Shown in pieces: positions 17,004-26,489 of a stretch of 64,000 bases of DNA. A program made the translations under genes and the position numbers. Origin of the DNA: Thauera sp. (GTDB lineage: Bacteria; Pseudomonadota; Gammaproteobacteria; Burkholderiales; Rhodocyclaceae). How positions within the stretch are numbered: position 1 is the first letter of the stretch; every line of letters begins with the position of its first letter. The stretch is taken from positions 41,666 to 105,665 of the forward strand of contig JAFLDS010000005.1 in the NCBI GenBank assembly GCA_017302295.1, in the 5' to 3' direction. The notes beneath the pieces were generated by a model. It searched no databases. It was not told where the DNA came from and was given only the letters and a program-made list of their open reading frames with translations.

Positions 17004-18806
17004 TCAGAACGCGATCGCCACGCCGAAATGCAGCCTCAACCTCTGCTCCTCCTGCCCCCAGGCCAGATCGACGGCCAGCGGCCCGGCCGGACTGCGCCAG
17101 CGCGCGCCCACGCCGTAGCCGGTGCGCAGGTCGAAATTGCGGCGGTCGTCGGTGGCGTCGCCGGCGTCGATGAACACCGCGCTGCCCCAGTCGGGGCGGA
17201 ACCAGTGCACGTATTCGGCACTCATCACGCCCATGTAGCGCCCGCCCACGGTGGCGTCGCCTTCGCGCACGCCCAGGCTCTGGTAGGCATAGCCGCGCAC
17301 CGTCTGCGCACCGCCGGTGCGGAAGAGGAAATCCTGCGGGATGCCGTTGCGACTGGGCGCCAGGGTGGCGCCGCCTTCCGCGCGCAGGATGAGCACGTCG
17401 CGCTCGGCCACCTGGCGGTAGTGCACCACCCGGCCGTACAGGCGCAGGAAGTTCTGGTCCGACAGCGCGATGCTGCTGCCGCCCCCGACCTGGAACTCGA
17501 AAACGTTGCCGCTGCGCGGATCGAGCAGATCGTCCACCGCGCGCCGGATCCAGGTCCAGTTGGCAGTCAGGGTGTTGTGTTCCGACGACGCGGCGCCATC
17601 GGGCTGCACGCGCTCGCGCTGCAGGCGCAGCGCAATCTGGGTCTCGATGTCGCCGCGCACCGTCTTGCGCGCCACGCCCACCGCCTCGGACGCCACCTTC
17701 AAACCTTCCACGTTGCTGCGGTCGACCAGGGCGCCGAAGCTGTCGCGGTGGCGCTCCTGCGGCGGCAGGAACACATCGGCAAACAGGGACTGGCGGCGCT
17801 GCTCGAGGCGCAGGCCGGTATTGAGCTCCCATGCACGCCCCAGCAGATTGACGTCGCGGTAGCTGGCCTCGACGCGATAGCCGGTGTTGCTCGAGAAGCC
17901 GGCACCGAAGCCCACGGTCTTGGGCTTCGCCTCCGAGACCTGAACCCGCACCGGCACGGCAGCGGCAAGCGCAGGATCGCGATCGATGTCGACGATCACC
18001 GAGGCGAAGTGCGGCGTGTTCTGCAATCCGCTCTGGAAGGCGAGCAAGGCGTCGCGATCGTAGGGCGCACCCGGCTTCAGCGTGCTGTAGCGCCGCACCA
18101 GGTCTTCCGGCAGGTCGGCGAGCCCGCTCACTTCCAATTCGCCGAGGTAGAACGCGGGGCCGCTGTCCAGCGTCAGCGACAGCCTCACCGTCGCCGTCTC
18201 CGGGTCAACCTCGGCGCGGCTCTGGACGATGCGCGCGGCGGCATAGCGACGCGCGCTCACGGTGTCGAGCAGCTGCTGCTTCGCGGCGTCCCATGACGCC
18301 TGACGGAACGGCTCGCCGACCCGCAGACTCCAGGCCTTGCGCAGTGCTTCGACAGCGCTCGTGTCGTCGCGCTCGCGTTCCGGCTCGGTCACGAGCGCGC
18401 CGGCGAAATCCAGGTCGACGGCGGTGATCTTCGCACGCTCGCCCGGCTCGACCACGACCTGCCACGCCTCGCCCTCGCTGCGATCGAAACGGATCTGCGG
18501 CGTGAAATAGCCTTCGGTGGCGAGCAGGTCGGCGATCTCGCGCCGCGCCCGGCGCACCAGTGCCAGGCGGTCGGGCCCGGTCTCCGGCAGGGCGACCGCT
18601 TCGCTACCGAGCAAGCGGACGTGGCGCTCGAGCACGGCGCGCACCTCCTGTGGCGCCTCGAGGCTGACCGCGACCGTCCCCTGCGCAAGCGCGGGCGGCG
18701 CCCAGGCGAGGCCGAGCGCCAGCGGGAGAAGCTGCAAGAGGCCGACGGCGCACGCGCGCGGCACGGGCCTCCTCGATGCCGCGCGCAAGCCCGTCGCTCC
18801 CGCCAC
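17004..18806 (-). CDS. tamA: TamA-like outer-membrane translocation/assembly protein
   Basis: The protein has 600 aa, with an N-terminal signal region ending near PPALAQ (about residue 42). Periplasmic POTRA-like repeats follow (about 45-270), then a 16-strand Omp85 barrel: GFGAGFSSNTGYRVEASYRDVNLLGRAWEL, FFRTGGAQTVRGYAYQSLGV (the conserved VRGY/L6 loop motif), GYGVGARWRSPAGPLAVDLAWG, and a terminal aromatic residue (VAIAF). TamA works with TamB in outer-membrane protein and lipid transport. No tamB follows here; the next gene downstream is convergent pncB. The start is a GTG and may be imprecise. Fbp is encoded just upstream on the same strand. Confidence 0.85.
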   Translation of the reverse strand: MAGATGLRAASRRPVPRACAVGLLQLLPLALGLAWAPPALAQGTVAVSLEAPQEVRAVLERHVRLLGSEAVALPETGPDRLALVRRARREIADLLATEGYFTPQIRFDRSEGEAWQVVVEPGERAKITAVDLDFAGALVTEPERERDDTSAVEALRKAWSLRVGEPFRQASWDAAKQQLLDTVSARRYAAARIVQSRAEVDPETATVRLSLTLDSGPAFYLGELEVSGLADLPEDLVRRYSTLKPGAPYDRDALLAFQSGLQNTPHFASVIVDIDRDPALAAAVPVRVQVSEAKPKTVGFGAGFSSNTGYRVEASYRDVNLLGRAWELNTGLRLEQRRQSLFADVFLPPQERHRDSFGALVDRSNVEGLKVASEAVGVARKTVRGDIETQIALRLQRERVQPDGAASSEHNTLTANWTWIRRAVDDLLDPRSGNVFEFQVGGGSSIALSDQNFLRLYGRVVHYRQVAERDVLILRAEGGATLAPSRNGIPQDFLFRTGGAQTVRGYAYQSLGVREGDATVGGRYMGVMSAEYVHWFRPDWGSAVFIDAGDATDDRRNFDLRTGYGVGARWRSPAGPLAVDLAWGQEEQRLRLHFGVAIAF

Positions 18807-18815
18807 GAAAGGGCC

Positions 18816-19817
18816 TCAGCCCTCGGTGTGGTAGGCCACCACGCGCTCGACCTCGTTCTTCGAACCGAGGATCACCGGCACGCGCTGGTGCAGCCCGGTC
18901 GGCACCACGTCGAGGATGCGTTCGCGGCCGGTGGAGGCCGCACCGCCGGCCTGTTCGACCAGCATCGCCATCGGGTTGGCTTCGTACATCAGGCGCAGCT
19001 TGCCGCCCTTGTCGCGGGTCTTGTCGTCGAGCGGGTACATGAACACGCCGCCCCGCGTGAGCACGCGGTGCACGTCGGCCACCATCGAGGCCACCCAGCG
19101 CATGTTGAAGTCGATGCCGCGCGGCCCGGTCTTGCCCTGCTGCAGCTCGTCGATGTAGCGCTTGACCGGAGCCTCCCAGAAGCGCGCATTGGAGGCGTTG
19201 ATCGCATACTCCCGGGTGTCTTCCGGGATGGTCATGAAGGGTTGGGTGTACATGAAGCTGCCCATCTCTCGATCGAGCGTGAACCCATGCACCCCGTTAC
19301 CCACCGTCAGCACCAGCTGCGTCGACGGGCCATAGACCGCGTAGCCCGCGGCGACCTGCTGATTGCCGGCCTGCAGGAAGTCGGCTTCCTCGGGTTCTTC
19401 GTTGTCGGGCGGATTGCGCAGCACCGAGAAGATCGTGCCGACCGAAATATTGACGTCGATGTTGGACGAGCCGTCGAGCGGATCGAACAGCAGCAGATAG
19501 CCGCCCTTCGGATAATCGAAGGGAATGCGGCAGACCGTTTCCACCTCTTCCGAAGCCATCGCGGCAAGGTGGCCGCCCCATTCGTTGGCCTGGACCAGGA
19601 TCTCGTTGGCAATCACGTCGAGCTTCTTCTGCGCCTCGCCCTGCACGTTGTCGGTGCCCGCCTCGCCGAGCACACCGGCCAGGGCGCCCTTGGACACATT
19701 GACGGCGATCGCCTTGACCGCGCGGGCGACGACTTCGAGCAGCAGGCGCAGATCGGCGGTGACGCGGCCGGCACGCTGCTGCTCGATGAGGAACTGGGTG
19801 AGTGTGACGCGACGCAT
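18816..19817 (-). CDS. fbp: fructose-1,6-bisphosphatase, class I
   Basis: The protein has 333 aa. It hydrolyses fructose 1,6-bisphosphate to fructose 6-phosphate in gluconeogenesis. Class I signatures are visible: [24 protein letters not shown] (metal-binding DPLDGSSN) and [37 protein letters not shown] with the family GKLRLxYE segment. Length and start ([14 protein letters not shown]) agree with betaproteobacterial FBPase. It ends nine bases before the proposed tamA start. Confidence 0.95.
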   Translation of the reverse strand: MRRVTLTQFLIEQQRAGRVTADLRLLLEVVARAVKAIAVNVSKGALAGVLGEAGTDNVQGEAQKKLDVIANEILVQANEWGGHLAAMASEEVETVCRIPFDYPKGGYLLLFDPLDGSSNIDVNISVGTIFSVLRNPPDNEEPEEADFLQAGNQQVAAGYAVYGPSTQLVLTVGNGVHGFTLDREMGSFMYTQPFMTIPEDTREYAINASNARFWEAPVKRYIDELQQGKTGPRGIDFNMRWVASMVADVHRVLTRGGVFMYPLDDKTRDKGGKLRLMYEANPMAMLVEQAGGAASTGRERILDVVPTGLHQRVPVILGSKNEVERVVAYHTEG

Positions 19818-20034
19818 GAATTCGCTCCCTGAATGGCGTGAAAGTTTCGACGGCCGCGATTATCCCGCTTCCGCGCCCGCCGCGCACGGACTTGCGCCGT
19901 AGGGCAGTGGCCGCAGGTCTCGGGAACCTCGCCTTCGCCTCGAAGTCTCGAACGTATATCATCGCAACCAGCATGTCCTTCGGGGTTTCGACCGAAACCG
20001 CAGGCCTGCCTCCAAAGGTTCAGTTTCCCGCTCT

Positions 20035-21294
20035 ATGCACGTCTTGGTATTGGGCGCCGGTCTCGCCGGCGTCAGCACCGCCTGGTATCTGCACCGGGCC
20101 GGTTTTGAAGTCAGCGTCGTCGACCGCCAGCCCGAGGCCGGGCGCGAGACGAGTTTCGCAAACGGCGGCCAGATCTCGATCAGCCATCCGGAACCGTGGT
20201 CGAATCCGGCCACCCCCTTCCTCGCGCTGCGCTGGCTGGGCAAGCCCGACGCACCGCTGCAGTTCCACCCGCGGGCCAACTCCGATCAATGGCTGTGGGC
20301 TTTGCGTTTCCTGCACGAGTGCCTGCCGTGGCGCTCGCGCCGCAACACCGAGGCGATCGCCGCGCTAGCGACCTTCAGCGGAGAACGCCTGCGAGCTCTG
20401 CGCGCGGAAACCGGCATCGCCTACGATCACCGCGAAGGCGGCATCCTGCATCTGTTCTTTACTCCCGACGAGTTCCGTCACGCGCCGGAACGGGCCGCGT
20501 TGCTCGAACGCTTCGGCATTGCCGCCCGGGTGTGCAATGCGGACGAATGCATCGCGCTCGAGCCTGCCCTGGCGAGCCAGCGTGGCGCCTTGGCCGGCGG
20601 CCTGTATGCCCCGGGCGACGAGTCGGGTGACGCCTTCCGCTTTACCCAAGCGCTGGCGGCCCGCCTGCGCGAGGAAGGTGTGCGGTTTCACTACGACACG
20701 CGCATCGACGGGCTGGCCGCGGCGAACGGGCGCATCCATGGCGTGGAAGTGCTCGACGCCGAAGGGCGGCGAGGCATGCTGGCCGCCAAGGCCTACGTCG
20801 TCTGCATGGGCAGCTTCAGCGCGCAAATGGTGGCGCCGCTCGGCGAACGTCTGCCGATCTATCCGGTGAAGGGCTATTCGGTCACGGCCCCCGTCGCCGA
20901 TCCAGCACGGGCGCCCGAAGTGAGCCTGACCGACGAATCCCGCCGCATCGTCTGCTCGCGCCTGGGAGACCGCCTGCGGATCGCCGGCACGGCGGAGCTC
21001 GGCGGTTTCGAGACCCATGTGCGTCCCGAACGGATACGCACGATTCTCGACTGGGTGCAGACGCGCTTTCCGGGGGCGATCGATCCGGCGCAAGGCACCC
21101 CATGGGCGGGCTTGCGGCCGGCCACGCCGGGCAACCTGCCGATCATCGGCAAGGGCCCCTGCGAAAACCTGTGGCTCAACACCGGGCACGGCACGCTGGG
21201 CTGGACCCTGGCCTGCGGTTCGGCGGCGGCGCTGGCCGAACTGATGCTCGGCCGCCGCCCCGCGCCTCACTTCCCGTTTCGCGTTGCGGCCTGA
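20035..21294 (+). CDS. dadA: D-amino-acid dehydrogenase, FAD-dependent small subunit
   Basis: The protein has 419 aa. The N-terminal Rossmann motif VLVLGAGLAGVSTAWYL binds FAD; the body has QPEAGRETSFANGGQISISHPEPW, a DadA hallmark, and the C-terminus has GLRPATPGNLPIIGKGPCENLWLNTGHGTLGWTLACGSA. The enzyme oxidises D-amino acids (notably D-alanine) to 2-oxoacids and passes electrons to the respiratory quinone pool. No alanine racemase gene (dadX) is adjacent. It is convergent with the bacteriohemerythrin gene. Confidence 0.92.
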   Translation: MHVLVLGAGLAGVSTAWYLHRAGFEVSVVDRQPEAGRETSFANGGQISISHPEPWSNPATPFLALRWLGKPDAPLQFHPRANSDQWLWALRFLHECLPWRSRRNTEAIAALATFSGERLRALRAETGIAYDHREGGILHLFFTPDEFRHAPERAALLERFGIAARVCNADECIALEPALASQRGALAGGLYAPGDESGDAFRFTQALAARLREEGVRFHYDTRIDGLAAANGRIHGVEVLDAEGRRGMLAAKAYVVCMGSFSAQMVAPLGERLPIYPVKGYSVTAPVADPARAPEVSLTDESRRIVCSRLGDRLRIAGTAELGGFETHVRPERIRTILDWVQTRFPGAIDPAQGTPWAGLRPATPGNLPIIGKGPCENLWLNTGHGTLGWTLACGSAAALAELMLGRRPAPHFPFRVAA

Positions 21295-21327
21295 CCACGC
21301 GCCATTGCGGTGGTCAGTCGCGACGAT

Positions 21328-21834
21328 TCAGCTCTGCTCCGCAGGCTCGGGCGTGGCCGTCAGGGTCGCGCAAGCGCAACCGGCGGGCGAGTCGGAACAC
21401 GCCCCCCCTTCGGCCTTGGGCTTGAACTCGCCCGTCTCGACGTCGTAACCCACGCTCTGCAGGTGAAAAGCGAGCGCGGCGTCCATGCCGTTGGTGTGGC
21501 CATCGAACCACTGCGGCAGTTCCTCGACGAGCCGGCGCGCCAAGAACAGGTCGCCGTTCGCCACACGCTTGCGGATGTCGCGCAGCACCGCCAGGACCCG
21601 TTCGTGTTCGCCGCGATGGCAGGCGGGAAAGTCGACCGCTTCCATCCAGCGGTTTTCCTGCGCGAAGTGGGCCTCGGTGTGCGCGACGAAGGCGTCGTAG
21701 GCGGGCAGGAAAGCCTCGGCACCTTCCATGAGCGCCGCGGCGACGAGGTTGTAATGCTCGACGAACTCGCGGTGCGTCGCGTCCATGCGCTCGAGTCCGT
21801 TCTCGAGCTGTTTGGTCCATAACAGGACGGTCAT
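21328..21834 (-). CDS. bacteriohemerythrin
   Basis: The protein has 168 aa. The hemerythrin diiron ligand pattern is complete: HREFVEH near residue 21, HTEAHFAQENRWME (H-x3-H-x3-E), HRGEHERVL, and HTNGMD. Such proteins bind oxygen for storage, sensing or delivery to oxygen-using enzymes in microaerobic bacteria. Unlike many single-domain hemerythrins it has a C-terminal extension of about 35 residues with three Cys in ACSDSPAGCAC. It lies immediately downstream of sspB. Confidence 0.9.
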   Translation of the reverse strand: MTVLLWTKQLENGLERMDATHREFVEHYNLVAAALMEGAEAFLPAYDAFVAHTEAHFAQENRWMEAVDFPACHRGEHERVLAVLRDIRKRVANGDLFLARRLVEELPQWFDGHTNGMDAALAFHLQSVGYDVETGEFKPKAEGGACSDSPAGCACATLTATPEPAEQS

Positions 21835-21844
21835 CGCTGCGCTC

Positions 21845-22303
21845 CTATTTGACGACTTTCAGATGGCTGCCGCGCGGCCGCTCCGGCACGGGCTCGGGCT
21901 GGGCCCGCGGCACGCCGGCCTCGCCTTCTCCGGGCGCAGCGTCCTCGTCCGGCGCGTCGCTGCCCTGCTCGAGCGCATCGTCCTCGCTGCCCGCTTCCGG
22001 CTCGAAGGCCATGCCCTGGCCGTTCTCGCGCGCATAGATGGCGACGACGTTGGCGACCGGAACCAGCAGCGAGTGCGGCGCGCCGTTGAAGCGCGCCTGG
22101 AAGCTGATGAACTCGTTCTCCATCGACAGCTGATGCGTGGCATCGGGGCCGAGGTTGAGCACGATCTGGCCGTCCTTCGCATAACCCGGAGGGACGCGCG
22201 TGCGGGAATCGACGAGGGTCGCCAGGTAAGGCGTGTACCCCTGGTCCACGCACCACTCCCAGATGGCGCGGATCAGGTAGGGCTTGGTGGAAACTGTACT
22301 CAT
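21845..22303 (-). CDS. sspB: ClpXP protease specificity-enhancing factor SspB
   Basis: The protein has 152 aa. The N-terminal domain (KPYLIRAIWEWCVDQGYTPYLATLVD, then GQIVLNLGPDATHQLSMENEFISFQARFNG) is the SsrA-tag-binding SspB fold. A flexible acidic linker follows, and the C-terminus ends in the short ClpX-binding tail (RGSHLKVVK). SspB delivers SsrA-tagged proteins from stalled ribosomes to ClpXP. It follows sspA in the same direction, as in E. coli. Confidence 0.93.
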   Translation of the reverse strand: MSTVSTKPYLIRAIWEWCVDQGYTPYLATLVDSRTRVPPGYAKDGQIVLNLGPDATHQLSMENEFISFQARFNGAPHSLLVPVANVVAIYARENGQGMAFEPEAGSEDDALEQGSDAPDEDAAPGEGEAGVPRAQPEPVPERPRGSHLKVVK

Positions 22304-22364
22304 GAAAATCCCGTGCGGAGGCAGGCAGACGCAATGCGCTCGCCCGCATCCCGACTAGTCCGCC

Positions 22365-22961
22365 TCAACGGCGCATCACCTTCTCGGAGGGCGTCAGTGC
22401 ATCGATGAAACCCTGGCGGCTGAAGATGCGTTCCGCGTACTTCATGAGCGGCGCCGCAGCCTTGGGCAGCTCGATGCCGTAGTGCTCGAGGCGCCACAGC
22501 AGCGGTGCGATGGCGACGTCCAGCATCGAAAACTCCTCGCCGAGCATGAACTTCTGCTTGTTGAAGATCGGTGCCAGCTGCGTCAGATGATCGCGCACGT
22601 GGGCGCGGGTCTTGTCGACCCCTTTCTGGTTCGCCTCGAGCGCCGGGATGTGCGAAAACAGCTCTTGCTCGAAGGTATGCAGCAGCTGGCGCGCACGGGC
22701 GCGCATGATCGGGTCGGGCGGCATCAGCTGCGGATGCGGAAAGCGCTCGTCGATGTACTCGTTGATGATGTTCGACTCGTACAGCACGAGGTCGCGGTCG
22801 ACCAGCACCGGCACCTGGTTGTAGGGGTTGATGACGGCAATGTCTTCGGGCTTGTTGTAGAGATCGACGTCGATGACTTCGAAATCCATGCCCTTCTCGA
22901 ACAGGACGATCCGGCAGCGGTGGCTGAACGGATCAGTCGTGCCGGAATACAGGTTCATCAT
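22365..22961 (-). CDS. sspA: stringent starvation protein A
   Basis: The protein has 198 aa with the glutathione-S-transferase fold: MMNLYSGTTDPFSHRCRIVLFEKGMDFEVIDVDL, NPYNQVPVLVDRDLVLYESNIINEYIDERFPHP, and a C-terminal helical domain. SspA binds RNA polymerase and supports stationary-phase and acid-stress transcription; it is not an active transferase. ATG 22961 (or the next ATG, 22958) is chosen; an upstream in-frame start lacks homology. It is transcribed toward sspB and follows petABC after an intrinsic terminator. Confidence 0.93.
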   Translation of the reverse strand: MMNLYSGTTDPFSHRCRIVLFEKGMDFEVIDVDLYNKPEDIAVINPYNQVPVLVDRDLVLYESNIINEYIDERFPHPQLMPPDPIMRARARQLLHTFEQELFSHIPALEANQKGVDKTRAHVRDHLTQLAPIFNKQKFMLGEEFSMLDVAIAPLLWRLEHYGIELPKAAAPLMKYAERIFSRQGFIDALTPSEKVMRR

Positions 22962-22983
22962 GGTGTTGCCACTCCGGGATACA

Positions 22984-23019
22984 AAAAGCAAAAGCGCACC
23001 ACGCGGCTTCGCGTGGTGC
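22984..23019 (-). terminator. intrinsic terminator of the petABC operon
   Basis: On the minus strand a perfect 10-bp stem (GCACCACGCG/CGCGTGGTGC) with a four-base loop is followed by TTTTGCTTTTTG. It lies between the petC stop and sspA. Confidence 0.85.
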
Positions 23020-23081
23020 GTCTGGGAACGAACAGCTTCAATGAACCACGCGCAGCGGCGCGCGGATCACCGCACATTCAA

Positions 23082-23837
23082 TCAATGAATGTCCTTCCAG
23101 TAGTTCTTCTTCAGCGCATACGACAGCACGAACAGGCCGGCCAGGAACAGCAGCACGATCGTGCCGATACTCTTGCGCTTCTCGGCCACCGGCTCGCCCA
23201 TCCACACCAGGAAGGAGACCAGGTCGGCGATGGTCTTGTCGTACTCGGCAACCGACAGTTTGCCCGGCTTCACCAACTCGAGCGCCGTATGAGTCGTGCC
23301 ATCGGCGTTCTGGGTGATCTTGGCAGCCTGCTCACCCTGCAGTTCGTACAGCACGTGCGGCATGCCGACGTTGGCGAAGATCGCATTGTTCCAGCCGGTC
23401 GGACGGGCCGGGTCACGGTAGAACTGGCGCAGATAGGTGTACAACCAGTCGGCACCGCTACCGAACTCGGAGGCGCGCGCACGGGCAACGACGGTGAGAT
23501 CCGGGGGCGCCTTGCCAAACCAGACCTTGGCGTCGTCGCGCTGCATCGCGATCTTCATCAGATCGCCCGTTTTTTCGCCGGTGAACAACAGGTTGTCACG
23601 GATCATCTGCTCCGACAGGCCGATGTCCTGCAGCCGGTTGTAGCGGATGAAGGAGGCACCGTGACAGTTCAGGCAGTAGTTCACGAACACCTTGGCGCCA
23701 TGCTGCAACGCCGCCGGGTCCGTGCTGACCGGCGCCTTGTCGAGATGCAGCGCCGCGCCCGCGGCCATCGCCAGCGCCGGCGCGAACAGGGCAACGGCGG
23801 CGGCGCGCTTGATGAAACTCAGGAGACGCGATTTCAT
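23082..23837 (-). CDS. petC: ubiquinol-cytochrome c reductase, cytochrome c1
   Basis: The protein has 251 aa. A signal peptide (residues 1-25, MKSRLLSFIKRAAAVALFAPALA) precedes the haem c motif CLNCH (Cys55, Cys58, His59). The axial Met region lies in the ANVGMPHVLYEL segment. A single C-terminal membrane anchor (SIGTIVLLFLAGLFVLSYALKKNYW) holds it in the inner membrane, facing the periplasm. It passes electrons from the Rieske centre to soluble cytochrome c. ATG 23837 overlaps the petB TGA (ATGA). Confidence 0.95.
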   Translation of the reverse strand: MKSRLLSFIKRAAAVALFAPALAMAAGAALHLDKAPVSTDPAALQHGAKVFVNYCLNCHGASFIRYNRLQDIGLSEQMIRDNLLFTGEKTGDLMKIAMQRDDAKVWFGKAPPDLTVVARARASEFGSGADWLYTYLRQFYRDPARPTGWNNAIFANVGMPHVLYELQGEQAAKITQNADGTTHTALELVKPGKLSVAEYDKTIADLVSFLVWMGEPVAEKRKSIGTIVLLFLAGLFVLSYALKKNYWKDIH

Positions 23838-25102
23838 TTGAAGTTCACCCTTTCCGGTTCCGGTTTGCACTTGTCGAGCTGGCTGTACCACGGCATCAGC
23901 AGGAAGAAGCCGAAATACAGCACCGAGCAGATCTGCGACACCAGGGTACGGCCCGGGGTCGGGGGCAGCACGCCGAGGTAGCCGAGGATGAAGAAGCAGA
24001 TGATGAAGATAACCAGCGCAGCCTTGAAGACCGGTCCCTTGTAGCGGATCGACTTCACCGGGCTGCGATCCAGCCACGGCAGGAAGGCGATGATCACCAC
24101 CGACGCGCCCATCGCCACCACGCCCCAGAACTTCGCATCCAGCCCGAACAGCGGGTAGGTCACCGCGCGCAGGATGGAATAGAACGGCGTGAAGTACCAC
24201 ACCGGCGCGATGTGCGGCGGCGTCGTCAGCGGGTCTGCCGGCAGGAAGTTGTTGAACTCGAGGAAGTAGCCACCGCCCTCGGGCGCGAAGAACACCACCG
24301 CGCTGAAGACGAACAGGAAGGCCACGACACCGACGATGTCCTTCACCGTGTAGTACGGGTGGAAGGGGATGCCGTCCAGCGGCTTGCCGCTCGAATCCTT
24401 CTTCTTCTTGATCTCGACGCCGTCCGGGTTGTTGGAGCCGACTTCGTGCAGCGCCACGATGTGGGCAGCGACGAGGCCGATCAGCACCAGCGGCACCGCG
24501 ATGACGTGGAAGGAGAAGAAGCGGTTCAGGGTGGCGTCGGACACCACATAGTCACCGCGAATGACCAGCGACAGGTCCGGCCCGATGATCGGAATCGCCG
24601 AGAACAGGTTCACGATCACCTGGGCGCCCCAGAACGACATCTGGCCCCACGGCAGCAGGTAGCCCATGAAGGCTTCCGCCATCAGCGCAAGGAAGATCAG
24701 CGTACCGAAGATCCAGATCAGCTCGCGCGGCTTGCGATACGAGCCGTAGAGCAGACCGCGGAACATGTGCAGATACACGACGATGAAGAACGCCGATGCG
24801 CCGGTGGAGTGCAGGTAGCGGATCAGCCAGCCGCCCGGCACGTCGCGCATGATGTACTCGACGCTGGCAAACGCCACCGGCACGCCGGCCGCGTTCAGCG
24901 AGGCATCGGGCTTGTAGTGCATGACCAGGAAGATGCCGGTCACGATCTGGATCACCAGCACCAGCAGCGCCAGCGAACCGAAGAAGTACCAGAAGTTGAA
25001 GTTCTTCGGCGCGTAGTACTCGGTCAGGTGACCCTTGATGGAGGACGTGAGCGGAAAGCGCTCGTCGATCCAGTTCAGCACAGCCTGAGATTTGGTCGTC
25101 AT
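23834..25102 (-). CDS. petB: ubiquinol-cytochrome c reductase, cytochrome b
   Basis: The protein has 422 aa with eight or more membrane helices. It carries the haem-ligand pairs of cytochrome b (HSTGASAFFIVVYLHMFRGL and FFSFHVIAVPLVLIGLVAAHIVALHEVGSNNPDG) and the quinol-site PEWY-like motif in the form PVWYFTPFYSILRA. It forms the membrane core of the bc1 complex. It is translationally coupled to petC; petA ends four bases upstream. Confidence 0.96.
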   Translation of the reverse strand: MTTKSQAVLNWIDERFPLTSSIKGHLTEYYAPKNFNFWYFFGSLALLVLVIQIVTGIFLVMHYKPDASLNAAGVPVAFASVEYIMRDVPGGWLIRYLHSTGASAFFIVVYLHMFRGLLYGSYRKPRELIWIFGTLIFLALMAEAFMGYLLPWGQMSFWGAQVIVNLFSAIPIIGPDLSLVIRGDYVVSDATLNRFFSFHVIAVPLVLIGLVAAHIVALHEVGSNNPDGVEIKKKKDSSGKPLDGIPFHPYYTVKDIVGVVAFLFVFSAVVFFAPEGGGYFLEFNNFLPADPLTTPPHIAPVWYFTPFYSILRAVTYPLFGLDAKFWGVVAMGASVVIIAFLPWLDRSPVKSIRYKGPVFKAALVIFIICFFILGYLGVLPPTPGRTLVSQICSVLYFGFFLLMPWYSQLDKCKPEPERVNFK

Positions 25103-25105
25103 CGC

Positions 25106-25699
25106 TTAAGCCTTTCCGTCGTCACCGACGAGGATGGTCGTGTCCGCGAGGTATTTGTGCGGCGGGATCTCGAGGTTGTCCGGCGCCGGCATGCTCTTGT
25201 AGACGCGACCAGCGAGGTCAAACTGCGAGCCATGGCAGGGGCACAGGAAGCCACCGGGCCAGTCCGCACCCATGCCGCCCTCCGCTCCGACCTTGAACTT
25301 CTCGGACGGCGAACAGCCCAGGTGGGTACAGATGCCGACCGTCACCAGGTACTCCGGCTTGATCGAGCGGTGCTTGTTCTTGGCGTACTCCGGCTGCATC
25401 GGCTTGTTGGAGGCCGGATCGCTGACCTTGTCGTCGGTCTTGTCCAGCGACGCCAGCATTTCCGGGGTGCGTCGCAGGATCCACACCGGCTTGCCGCGCC
25501 ATTCCACCGTCATCATCTCGCCCGGAGCGAGTTTGCCGACATCGGCTTCAACCGGCGCGCCGGCCGCCTTGGCACGCTCTGAAGGCGTCAGACTGGCGAC
25601 AAACGGCACTGCCGTCGCCACGGCGGCAACGCCGCCGACAGCCGACGTCGCCAGCAGCAAGGTGCGGCGACCGCTGTCCATCTCTTGATCAACGCTCAT
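25106..25699 (-). CDS. petA: ubiquinol-cytochrome c reductase, Rieske iron-sulfur subunit
   Basis: The protein has 197 aa. The N-terminus (RRTLLLATSAVGGVAAVATAVPFVASLTPS) is a Tat-type signal anchor (GRRTLL). The [2Fe-2S] ligands lie in CTHLGCSP and CPCHGSQFD, with the disulfide Cys residues in place. ATG 25699 has a GAAGAGGG ribosome site; an upstream in-frame start at 25810 would add an implausible Cys/Phe-rich stretch. It is the first gene of petABC. Confidence 0.95.
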   Translation of the reverse strand: MSVDQEMDSGRRTLLLATSAVGGVAAVATAVPFVASLTPSERAKAAGAPVEADVGKLAPGEMMTVEWRGKPVWILRRTPEMLASLDKTDDKVSDPASNKPMQPEYAKNKHRSIKPEYLVTVGICTHLGCSPSEKFKVGAEGGMGADWPGGFLCPCHGSQFDLAGRVYKSMPAPDNLEIPPHKYLADTTILVGDDGKA

Positions 25700-25882
25700 G
25701 ACCCTCTTCCCAAAAAGGAAAACGAAAGACCTGGATACAAAAAACCGCCGGATTATATCGAATTCGCTGCAACAGAGAAAGCACGCAAGCCAAACATCCA
25801 GACGGGACAAGGCTTTGCGCGAACCACTCGCAGTTGCAGCCCCCCCTGGAAAGGCTCTATATGCGGCAATGCAGCATGACGC

Positions 25883-26476
25883 TCACAACGATCGGCGCTC
25901 GACCAGCGCCTGGGCGATCGTGCCGCTGTCGGTGTGTTCGAGCTCCCCCCCGACCGGCACGCCGCGGGACAGGCGGCTGACCTTGATGCCGCGCGCAGCA
26001 AGCAGCGTGGCGATCGTGTGCGCAGTCGCCTCGCCCTCGTTGGTGAAGTTGGTGGCAAGGATGACTTCGCGCACCGCAGGGTCGGCAGCCCGGGCGATGA
26101 GCTTGTCGAGCTTGAGTTCGCGCGGACCGAGGCCGTCGAGCGGAGACAACCGCCCCATGAGCACGTAATAGAGACCCGAATAGGACTGCGTCTGCTCGAT
26201 CATCGCCAGATCGGCTGGCATCTCGACCACGCACAGCAGCGAGGCGTCGCGGCGCGGATTCGCGCAACGCTCGCAGATCTCGCTTTCGGTGAAGGTGTTG
26301 CAGCGCTCGCAGTGACGCAGCACGCCCAAGGCGTGGGACAGCGCATGCGCCAGCCTGCCGGCGCCGCGCTGATCGCGCTGCAGCAGGTGATAAGCCATGC
26401 GCTGGGCCGATTTCGGCCCGACGCCGGGCAGGCAGCGCAGCGCCTCGATCAACTCGTCGAGGCTGGACGGACTCAT
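25883..26476 (-). CDS. recR: recombination protein RecR
   Basis: The protein has 197 aa. It has the helix-hairpin-helix [23 protein letters not shown], a C4 zinc finger [22 protein letters not shown], and the Toprim segment [39 protein letters not shown]. RecR works with RecO/RecF to load RecA at gaps. It follows ybaB and dnaX on the same strand, the classic dnaX-ybaB-recR order. Confidence 0.96.
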   Translation of the reverse strand: MSPSSLDELIEALRCLPGVGPKSAQRMAYHLLQRDQRGAGRLAHALSHALGVLRHCERCNTFTESEICERCANPRRDASLLCVVEMPADLAMIEQTQSYSGLYYVLMGRLSPLDGLGPRELKLDKLIARAADPAVREVILATNFTNEGEATAHTIATLLAARGIKVSRLSRGVPVGGELEHTDSGTIAQALVERRSL

Positions 26477-26489
26477 GCGCCGGGGACGC

